Assembly (NCBI GenBank): GCA_002731875.1
Contig: PCCY01000007.1
Coordinates: 113,817 to 177,816, forward strand
DNA from: Roseobacter sp.
Lineage (GTDB): Bacteria; Pseudomonadota; Alphaproteobacteria; Rhodobacterales; Rhodobacteraceae
Direction of reading: 5' to 3'
Length of the DNA stretch: 64,000 nt
This document shows, in pieces, positions 36,490 through 43,584 of the stretch. The notes under the pieces are model-generated. The model made no database searches and had not been told where the DNA came from. It worked only from the letters and a program-made list of their open reading frames with translations. A program made the position numbers and the translations under genes. Position 1 is the first letter of the stretch. Each line of letters begins with the position of its first letter.

Positions 36490-36622
36490 AATCCAAAGCA
36501 AAGTGCTACTAAGATACCCTTATTATTTGTTTTTTTACCCGCTGAGGAAATAGGCAGGCCATTTCCTTGTGCGTTTGTGCTAAGTATCTTTCGATATAAA
36601 TTTTAGTGCGAGGAACGACGCT
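36490..36622 (+). promoter_or_regulatory. Spacer before the export-like genes; possible promoter and hairpin
   Basis: These 133 bases hold a T-rich run, a 7-bp inverted repeat (AGGAAAT 36545-36551, ATTTCCT 36561-36567) and a TATAAA at 36595-36600 that could be a -10 element, with only a poor -35. The stretch could allow separate or attenuated expression of the four downstream genes. AGGA at 36611-36614 is a fair ribosome-binding site for the TTG start at 36623. Confidence 0.3.
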
Positions 36623-38464
36623 TTGGGTGAGTACAGCACGGCGGCGGGAGAAGGCTCCGGGCAGGACCCGTTTCTGAACGCGGATACCCTGGAGAAACTG
36701 CGCAACGGCACGGACATGATGCAGGTCGCTGCGGCGTGGTTAGCGGCTTTCGCCAAACAGACATCGGGTATTCAGCAGGGGCTGGTCGTGATGGCGGGCA
36801 CCGGCAAGGCGAAATTTGAACCCGTTGCGATGTGGCCGGACGGTGCCAGCCCCGCCCCCGAGCTGATGCGTGCGGTTGACGGATGCCTTAAAGGCAAGCG
36901 CATGTTGGTTGAAACCGGCAGTCAGGAAAACGCCGCCATTGCAGTTCCGATGTTGATCGGCGGACAGTTGCGCGGTGCCCTTGCGGTGCTTGCTGACAAT
37001 TCCGCAGATACCGATCTCCGGCGCGTAGTCGACCAGTTGCAATGGGCCTCTGGCTGGATCGAAGCCGTGGTGCGGCGTCAGCGGCTTAGCGGTAACGACA
37101 ATCTTGTCACTGTCATAGAACTGTTGGCGACCAGCCTGCATTACACCCGTTTTTCGGAAGCGGCCACGGCAGTGGCGACCGAACTTGCCGGTGCTTTGGG
37201 ATGCGAATTGGTCGCGATTGGCATGATGCGCGGCAGGCACGTGCGGCTGCGGGCCCTGTCGAATTCGGCGACCTTTGGCAAACGCGCTACATTGGTGCGG
37301 TTGATCGAAGCGGCGATGGACGAAGCCGTAGATCAGCAGGCCGTCATTTCCCATCCGCCGCTTGAGGGGTCACCGGCCCGAGTCCGGCGTGCGCACACCG
37401 CGCTCGCGGATCACGAGGGCGGTACCGGGCTGTGTACCGTCCCCCTGACAGAGCAGGGAAAAACCATTGGTGCCATGTTGTTGCAGCGCAGTACCAAGGA
37501 AGGTTTTGATGCAGGGGGCGTGCAGATAGCCGAACAAGCGGCGGTGTTGGTTGGCCCGGTATTGGATATCAAACGGCGCGAAGATCGCTGGTTGCCCGCC
37601 AAAACCTGGGAGGCGACCAAGAACTTTTTCAAGGCACTTTTCGGCCCGCGTCACGCTTTGTTAAAGCTGGGTGTCATCGCGCTGATCGCGATTGCCGCGT
37701 TTTGCTGGTATGCCACGGGCACCTACAGGATCACCGCCACAACGACCGTCGAAGGCAAGGTCCAGCGCGTCGTGACTGCGCCGATAGCCGGGTTTCTGGT
37801 GCAGGCCGAAGTACGCGCGGGGGACCTTGTCACGCAGGGGGCGGTCATGGCGCGGTTGGAAGACCGCGATATCCGGCTGGAGCGGCTCAAGTGGTTGGGC
37901 GACCGCACGAAACAGCAGCAGGAATACAGCCAGGCCATGGCGCAGCGTGAAAGGACACAAGCGCGGATCCTGGCGTCACAGATCGAACAATCGAACGCGC
38001 AGATTGATCTGCTGGACCAGCAGCTTGAACGCATGACCATTCGCGCCCCGTTCAGCGGGTTGGTGGTTTCGGGGGATCTGAGCCAAGCGCTTGGTGCGCC
38101 GTTGGAACGCGGCGATGTTTTGTTCCAGGTCGCGCCGTTGGACGAATACCGGGTGACCATGCGCGTTGACGAGCGTGACATTCGCGAGATCACAGTGGGT
38201 GACAGTGGCCCGCTGGTACTGAGCGCGTTGCCCGACACGGCCTACCGCGTGGCCGTGCAACGTATCACTCCGATCTCAAGTGCGTTGAACGGGGCGAATG
38301 TCTTTGACGTAGAGGCATCTATCGAAGAAGGGCCGATCGCGGCGCTGCGACCGGGCATGGAGGGCGTGGCCAAGATCGAGATCGACGAGCGCCGCTTGGT
38401 GGAAATCTGGACCCGCCGACTGGTGCTTTGGGCGCGCATGACCCTGTGGTCCTGGAGACCGTAA
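36623..38464 (+). CDS. GAF-domain membrane-fusion (HlyD-like) protein
   Basis: 613 residues from a TTG start preceded by AGGA at eight bases. The N-terminal half is cytoplasmic and contains a GAF-type sensor fold at about residues 160-320 ('ATAVATELAGALGCELVAIG', 'TGLCTVPLTEQGKTIGAMLL'). One transmembrane helix follows near 347-365 ('LGVIALIAIAAFCWY'), then a periplasmic adaptor: a lipoyl half-motif ('TAPIAGFLVQAEVRAGDLV'), a short coiled-coil hairpin (about 415-470), the second lipoyl half ('MTIRAPFSGLVVSG') and a beta-barrel. Such adaptors link an inner-membrane pump to the outside. Fusion to a GAF sensor is unusual and could couple export to a bound small molecule or to a partner. It opens a tight cluster, with only four bases to the next gene. 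The ligand is unknown. Confidence 0.85.
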   Translation: MGEYSTAAGEGSGQDPFLNADTLEKLRNGTDMMQVAAAWLAAFAKQTSGIQQGLVVMAGTGKAKFEPVAMWPDGASPAPELMRAVDGCLKGKRMLVETGSQENAAIAVPMLIGGQLRGALAVLADNSADTDLRRVVDQLQWASGWIEAVVRRQRLSGNDNLVTVIELLATSLHYTRFSEAATAVATELAGALGCELVAIGMMRGRHVRLRALSNSATFGKRATLVRLIEAAMDEAVDQQAVISHPPLEGSPARVRRAHTALADHEGGTGLCTVPLTEQGKTIGAMLLQRSTKEGFDAGGVQIAEQAAVLVGPVLDIKRREDRWLPAKTWEATKNFFKALFGPRHALLKLGVIALIAIAAFCWYATGTYRITATTTVEGKVQRVVTAPIAGFLVQAEVRAGDLVTQGAVMARLEDRDIRLERLKWLGDRTKQQQEYSQAMAQRERTQARILASQIEQSNAQIDLLDQQLERMTIRAPFSGLVVSGDLSQALGAPLERGDVLFQVAPLDEYRVTMRVDERDIREITVGDSGPLVLSALPDTAYRVAVQRITPISSALNGANVFDVEASIEEGPIAALRPGMEGVAKIEIDERRLVEIWTRRLVLWARMTLWSWRP

Positions 38465-38468
38465 GCCA

Positions 38469-40613
38469 GTGGCCGGTTCACTCTTTTCGCCATCTTGGTA
38501 CCGGGTCAAGGACCTGAAGCCACGATTGCGCCGACATGTGAACATCTATCGTCACGACTACCGGGGTCGGATCTGGTTCATCCTTCAGGATCTGGCCACG
38601 GGTCGGTCGCATCGGTTTTCGCCCGCGGCATATCGCTTGGTCGGGATGCTGGACGGAGAACGTACGTTGGGCGAAGTCTGGGATATTGCGAACGAACAGC
38701 TTGGCGAACGCGCGCCCACCCAGGATGAGGCCATCCGCCTGCTGGGACAACTGCATGCAGCGGATGCGCTTGTCGCCGATGTGTCGCCCGACAGCCGCGA
38801 ACTGTTTCGCCGCCACCAGCGACATAACCGCATGGAGATCAAGCAAAAGATATGGTCGCCGCTGGCTGTGCGGCTTCCGATATGGGACCCTGACCGTTTC
38901 TTGACGAAAACGCTGCCGGTGGTGCGCCCCTTGCTGACCAGGGCCTTCGCGCTGATCTGGCTTGTCCTGGTACTGACGGCAGGTGTGTTTGCGGCAATGA
39001 ACCTGGGCGCGCTGACATCGAACATAAGCGACCGCGTTCTGAACCCGGGAAATCTGGCGATCTTGTGGCTGGTCTATCCCGTGGTGAAAGCATTTCACGA
39101 ATTGGGCCACGGCTATGCGGTCAAGAAGTTCGGCGGCGAGGTACATGAAATCGGAATCATGTTCCTGGTGCTGATCCCTGTGCCCTATGTCGACGCCTCT
39201 GCCGCCAATGCCTTTCGGGACAAGCGCAAGCGCATGCTGGTGGGCGGCATCGGCATCATGATCGAATTGCTGCTTGCATCGATCGCGCTGTTTGTCTGGC
39301 TTAATGCGCAATCGGGCGCGGTAACCGCCGTGGCGTTCAATGTCATGTTGATCGGCGGCATTTCCACCCTGCTGTTCAACGGCAACCCGCTATTGCGGTT
39401 TGATGGCTATTACGTCTTGGCAGATTTTATCGAAATACCCAACCTGAGTGGGCGTTCCACGAATTATCTGTCATACTTGGTGCAACGCTATCTGTATGGC
39501 GTGCGTGACGCAGATCAGATCACATCGCTTTGGTCTGAACGCATCTGGTTCGTTCTCTACGGCGTCGCGGCCTTTATCTATCGCATGTTCATCATGTTCG
39601 CGATCATCGCCTATATTGCGGGCCGTTTTTTTATCATCGGGGTGGTGCTTGCCATTTGGGCTGCGTCCACGCAGCTTTTGATCCCCATTGGAAAAGGGAT
39701 GAGTTTCTTGTCAGGAAGCCCGAAGCTGCGCACCAACCGGCCCCGCGCCATAATGACCACAACCGCTATTGTTGCGGCGCTCCTGGCGTTGCTGTTTCTG
39801 GTCCCGTTCCCATCCTACAGCATCGTTGACGGGGTCATCTGGCCCAGTCAACAGGCACAGGTAAGGGCAGGGACCAACGGGTTCGTCACCAAGGTTGCGA
39901 TCGGGTCGGAACAGAAAAAGGTGCGTACCGACGATTTGCTGTTGCAGTTGGACGACCCTTTCATGCGCGCCCGGCTTGAACTGATTGACACGCAACTTGC
40001 AGCGCTGGAAATCCAACGCAGCGCGTTGATCAGGACTGACCGGGTACAATCGGCGTTGATCGCCGAGGAAATGGATGTGGTATTGAATGACCGGGCACGG
40101 CTGATTGAAGAACTGGACGCACTGGATATCCGGGCCCCGCGCAACGGGGTTGCGGTTCTGCCCAATGCTTCTGACCTTGTGGGAAGCTTTATCGCAAAAG
40201 GCTCTGTTGTGGGCTATGTTGTGGCGCAGCGCGATACCCAAACCGTGCGGGTTGTGGTGAGCCAGAACCAGGTTGACCTGGTACGCAACGACACGCTTTC
40301 GGTCAGTGTCCTTCCCGTCGAATGGGAGGCCGCACCGGTGCGCGCCGTGGTATTGCGTGAGGTCCCCGGTGCCACCCAACAATTGCCGACCCCTGCCTTG
40401 GGCACCGCCGGCGGTGGCAAGGTCCCGGTTGATCCCCAGGGCGTTCAGACGCTTGGCCGGTTTTTCGAGTTCGAGATCTTGATGCAGTATCCTTCGGAAG
40501 ACATTCTGCTGGGTCGCAGGGTTCGGGTCCGGTTTGATCACGGCTACACCCCGATGGGGTTTCAAGCCTATCGCTCGCTGCGTCAGCTGTTTTTACGGCT
40601 CTACAATGTCTGA
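38469..40613 (+). CDS. PqqD-like / M50 site-2-protease-like / lipoyl-adaptor fusion membrane protein
   Basis: 714 residues from a GTG start four bases after the previous stop. Residues about 35-105 resemble a PqqD-type (RiPP recognition element) winged-helix: 'RIWFILQDLATGRSHRFSPA', 'LDGERTLGEVWDIA'. A polytopic membrane core follows, with the metalloprotease motif HELGH at 210-214 in a membrane helix and the distal 'NGNPLLRFDGYY' motif (N304-Y315; D312 is the likely third zinc ligand), so the site-2-protease active site looks intact. Further membrane helices end near residue 455. The C-terminal third is a periplasmic adaptor with a lipoyl domain ('GTNGFVTKVAIG', 'LDIRAPRNGVAVL') and a barrel. 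PqqD-like domains bind leader peptides in RiPP pathways; here the domain could recognise the LEPR-XLL leader, with the M50 core cleaving or gating it. That is inference from architecture and neighbours. Confidence 0.85.
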   Translation: MAGSLFSPSWYRVKDLKPRLRRHVNIYRHDYRGRIWFILQDLATGRSHRFSPAAYRLVGMLDGERTLGEVWDIANEQLGERAPTQDEAIRLLGQLHAADALVADVSPDSRELFRRHQRHNRMEIKQKIWSPLAVRLPIWDPDRFLTKTLPVVRPLLTRAFALIWLVLVLTAGVFAAMNLGALTSNISDRVLNPGNLAILWLVYPVVKAFHELGHGYAVKKFGGEVHEIGIMFLVLIPVPYVDASAANAFRDKRKRMLVGGIGIMIELLLASIALFVWLNAQSGAVTAVAFNVMLIGGISTLLFNGNPLLRFDGYYVLADFIEIPNLSGRSTNYLSYLVQRYLYGVRDADQITSLWSERIWFVLYGVAAFIYRMFIMFAIIAYIAGRFFIIGVVLAIWAASTQLLIPIGKGMSFLSGSPKLRTNRPRAIMTTTAIVAALLALLFLVPFPSYSIVDGVIWPSQQAQVRAGTNGFVTKVAIGSEQKKVRTDDLLLQLDDPFMRARLELIDTQLAALEIQRSALIRTDRVQSALIAEEMDVVLNDRARLIEELDALDIRAPRNGVAVLPNASDLVGSFIAKGSVVGYVVAQRDTQTVRVVVSQNQVDLVRNDTLSVSVLPVEWEAAPVRAVVLREVPGATQQLPTPALGTAGGGKVPVDPQGVQTLGRFFEFEILMQYPSEDILLGRRVRVRFDHGYTPMGFQAYRSLRQLFLRLYNV

Positions 40614-42600
40614 CCGGATGATCCTCAGGCCGGGGTTGCTGGGCGGGTTCTATCCCGAACGCAGTGACGAGATACTGAGCACGCCCGACCGGATCATGGC
40701 CAGCGCCTATGGGCGCATTCAGCAACTTGTCGCGCGCAGGCCTGTATCAAAACGCCTGTTTCTGCGCCGCGTCCGGCGCGAGGGGCGGGCGTTGCAGACC
40801 CTTGGCAATGACGAACTGATGGCCGCGCGGATCGCATTGGGCGAAGATCTGCGGGTGCGCGGGTTGGGGCGGCGCAACACTGCGCGCGCGTTTGCACTCG
40901 TGCGCGAGGCATCGGGCCGGGTTCTGGGGATGCGGCATTTTGATGTGCAACTGGTCGGCGGTCTGATCATGCTGCAAGGTAAAGTCGTCGAGATGGCAAC
41001 CGGAGAGGGCAAAACCCTGACCGCCACATTGACGGCCGCAGTCATGGCCCTGTCAGGTGTTCCTGTGCATGTAGTGACGGTGAATGATTTCCTTGCCGCG
41101 CGTGACGCCGAATGGATGACCCCGTTGTTTGAGTTTCTCGGTCTGAGCGTCGGCGTGATCCTTGAAGATATGGACGTCGATGCGCGTCGAAACGTATATG
41201 CCTGCGACATCACCTATTGTACCAACAAGCAGCTCGCCTTCGATTACCTGAAGGACCGTTTGATACTGGAGGCCGAAACCCGGCCCTTGCACATGGCGCT
41301 GGAGGGGTTGCTGCATGAGCGTCCGCGCCGCGAGCAGGTGATGATGCGCGGGCTGTGTTTTGCAATCGTCGACGAAGCGGATTCCGTCTTGGTCGACGAG
41401 GCGCGAACGCCGCTGATCATCGCGCAAAATGGCGACACGACGGAGATGGAAGCGATCTATCGTCAAGCGATCAATACTGCGCGGTCGATGCAAACCCCCC
41501 GCGATTTTACTGTTTCAGAGCGTGACTTTCGTATCGATATTACCGATTTGGGCAAGGCCCAGCTTCGGCGGTCTACCCAGCAGCTCGGTGGTGTCTGGGC
41601 AACGGAATCGCACCGTGAAGAATTGGCCAAGCAGGCGCTTTCAGCGTTGTGGTTGTACAAACGCGACAAACACTATCTGGTTCAGGAAGAAAGCATCCAA
41701 ATCGTTGACGAATACACCGGTCGCGTCATGGCTGACAGATCCTGGGAGCGCGGATTGCATCAGATGATCGAAGTCAAAGAGGGCGTGAACATCTCGATGC
41801 GGCAAGAGACCTTGATAAGGATCAGTTACCAAAAATTCTTTCGCCGGTACATCCGACTTTCCGGGATGTCGGGCACGGCCCAGGAAGTAGCGGGAGAGTT
41901 GAGTGCGGTATACCGTTTGCGTACCCGCCGCGTTCCGACCAACAAGCGGTCGCGTCGGTGGAACAAGGGAGAGTATTGCTATGCCAAGGTAGACCACAAA
42001 TGGCAGGCGGTTCTGCGCGAGGTGAAGCGTCAGCACAAAAAGGGCAGGCCTCTTCTGATTGGCACGCAATCGGTCGATGCCTCTGAACATCTAAGCGCCA
42101 TCCTGACCAAAAGCGGTTTACGCCACCGGGTCCTAAACGCCCGTCAGAACGAAGCCGAAGCCGAAATCATCGCGCAGGCCGGTGAATTGGGCCGCATTAC
42201 CGTTGCCACCAACATGGCGGGCCGTGGTACGGATATCGCGTTGGACGCCGCGGCGCGGGCTGCGGGTGGCTTGCACGTTATCGCCACAGGCCGTCATGAC
42301 GCCGCGCGAATAGACCGCCAGCTATATGGGCGGGCTGCCCGTCAGGGCGACCCGGGAAGCCATATCACCTTTGTCTCGCTTGAAGATGATCTGATGCGGG
42401 TGTTCTACGGCAGAAAACTACGCCCGTTCATCGCGATTACCACCTGGGGCAGAGGATGGGTGCCCGGGTTTATTGCGCGACCCTTGGTCAATCTGGCCCA
42501 ATGGGCCAGCGAAAGACGCAACAGCGGCATACGGAAAAACCTGCTCAAGGCTGATGGTAGCCTCGAAGAGTTGCTGGCCTTCAGTGGCCGCGGAGAATGA
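40606..42600 (+). CDS. Short SecA-like ATPase lacking the C-terminal translocation domains
   Basis: The ATG at 40606 overlaps the previous gene by eight bases; a longer in-frame start at 40534 lies deep inside that gene and is less likely. The 664 residues follow SecA order. NBD1 has the Walker A motif TGEGKT (132-137), 'VHVVTVNDFLAARDAEWM' and the DEAD-like DEAD at 256-259 within 'VDEADSVLVDEARTPLII'. The preprotein-crosslinking region follows ('YLVQEESIQIVDEYTGRVM'), then NBD2 ('LSGMSGTAQE', 'TVATNMAGRGTDIALDA', 'GRAARQGDPGSHITFVSLED'). The protein stops shortly after 'SGIRKNLLKADG', which matches the start of the SecA helical scaffold. The rest of the scaffold, the wing domain, the two-helix finger and the zinc tail are absent. 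It is an intact ATPase motor, probably working with the two adjacent membrane proteins rather than as housekeeping SecA. Confidence 0.9.
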   Translation: MSDRMILRPGLLGGFYPERSDEILSTPDRIMASAYGRIQQLVARRPVSKRLFLRRVRREGRALQTLGNDELMAARIALGEDLRVRGLGRRNTARAFALVREASGRVLGMRHFDVQLVGGLIMLQGKVVEMATGEGKTLTATLTAAVMALSGVPVHVVTVNDFLAARDAEWMTPLFEFLGLSVGVILEDMDVDARRNVYACDITYCTNKQLAFDYLKDRLILEAETRPLHMALEGLLHERPRREQVMMRGLCFAIVDEADSVLVDEARTPLIIAQNGDTTEMEAIYRQAINTARSMQTPRDFTVSERDFRIDITDLGKAQLRRSTQQLGGVWATESHREELAKQALSALWLYKRDKHYLVQEESIQIVDEYTGRVMADRSWERGLHQMIEVKEGVNISMRQETLIRISYQKFFRRYIRLSGMSGTAQEVAGELSAVYRLRTRRVPTNKRSRRWNKGEYCYAKVDHKWQAVLREVKRQHKKGRPLLIGTQSVDASEHLSAILTKSGLRHRVLNARQNEAEAEIIAQAGELGRITVATNMAGRGTDIALDAAARAAGGLHVIATGRHDAARIDRQLYGRAARQGDPGSHITFVSLEDDLMRVFYGRKLRPFIAITTWGRGWVPGFIARPLVNLAQWASERRNSGIRKNLLKADGSLEELLAFSGRGE

Positions 42601-42608
42601 GGAAAACA

Positions 42609-43412
42609 ATGCGGAAAAACAATACTGTGATATCGGCTTTGGCGTTTTTTGCGCTGTATTCAAACGCGTCAGCCGGCCAGTTCGACTGTTTGATGGACCC
42701 ATCCCTGGTGGTTGAAATCGGTAGCGCCGAGGTAGGGATCATCGAAGACATCTCGGTTCAGCGTGGCGACATCGTGACCAAGGGGCAGTTGGTGGCCAAG
42801 CTTGAATCCGGCGCGGAGCAGGCGGCGTTGGACTATGCCCGGGCGCGGGCCAATGACACATCGCCGCTGGAGATTGCGCAAGGCCGGATCGATCTGTTGG
42901 CGACCGAAGCGAAACGGGCGCAGGAACTTGGTGCCAAGAAACTGGTGCCTCAGGCGACTGTCGATGCCGCGACCAGCCAGCACCAGCAAGCCATACTTGA
43001 ATTGCGGCAGGCAGAGTTTGAGAAACGTCTGGCGCTGCTTGAAGAAACGCGTGTCGCGGCACAATTGGCGCGGCGTGAAATTCACGCACCCGTCGACGGT
43101 ATCGTTATCACGCGGATGATTGGCCCTGGCGAATACGTCTTCGCACAAGCCCCGGTTATTCAAATTGCGCGCATCGACCCGCTCCATATCGAAGTGTTTT
43201 TGCCGACAGAGCTCTTCAACAACGTCGAAATCGGCCAGATCGCCAAGGTGATGCCAGCTGCCCCAATAGGCGGGGAATACGAGGCCGAGGTGATTGCGGT
43301 AGACCGGGTATTTGATGCGGCGAGCGATACATTCGGGGTGCGTCTTAAAATGGACAACCCCGAAGGAAAACTGGTTGCGGGCATCGATTGCAAAATCGAG
43401 ATTGCCGACTAA
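42609..43412 (+). CDS. Periplasmic adaptor (HlyD/RND-type) of the export-like cluster
   Basis: About 267 residues. The ATG at 42609 has GAGGA five bases upstream; an alternative ATG at 42597 overlaps the secA-like stop (ATGA) but has no good ribosome-binding site. A signal peptide with 'ALAFFALYSNASA' precedes the mature protein. It contains lipoyl halves ('GIIEDISVQRGDIVTKGQLV' and 'REIHAPVDGIVITRMIGPGE') flanking a coiled-coil hairpin of about 90 residues, then a beta-barrel ('HIEVFLPTELFNNVEIGQIA'). It is shorter than AcrA-type adaptors and lacks the C-terminal membrane-proximal extension. It could bridge the two inner-membrane adaptor proteins to an outer-membrane channel, none of which is encoded here. 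Confidence 0.85.
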   Translation: MRKNNTVISALAFFALYSNASAGQFDCLMDPSLVVEIGSAEVGIIEDISVQRGDIVTKGQLVAKLESGAEQAALDYARARANDTSPLEIAQGRIDLLATEAKRAQELGAKKLVPQATVDAATSQHQQAILELRQAEFEKRLALLEETRVAAQLARREIHAPVDGIVITRMIGPGEYVFAQAPVIQIARIDPLHIEVFLPTELFNNVEIGQIAKVMPAAPIGGEYEAEVIAVDRVFDAASDTFGVRLKMDNPEGKLVAGIDCKIEIAD

Positions 43413-43584
43413 AGAACCTTAACAGGCGCGCATAATTACCCGCTTTCAGAAGACAGCCAAGGGAACCATGCCATGGGACCATGCGTTGCTAGAGCAAGAC
43501 ATGGGGTTCGTTCAGGACCTGCCCGACGTGTTGCCCTTGGTACATGGTTTCCATGTGTCCCATCTGGAAAAAGAAAGTGTCGCC

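Noticed and set aside
1021..36489. The giant protein as a non-ribosomal peptide or polyketide synthase
   Set aside because: No adenylation, condensation, ketosynthase or carrier-protein motifs; the content is beta repeats and RTX.
40534..40605. Longer start for the SecA-like protein
   Set aside because: It would overlap the previous gene by 80 bases and add 24 residues unlike SecA. The ATG at 40606 gives the usual short coupled overlap.
43468..43584. Longer start for the RcnB-like protein
   Set aside because: It would place 39 polar residues before an otherwise clean signal peptide.
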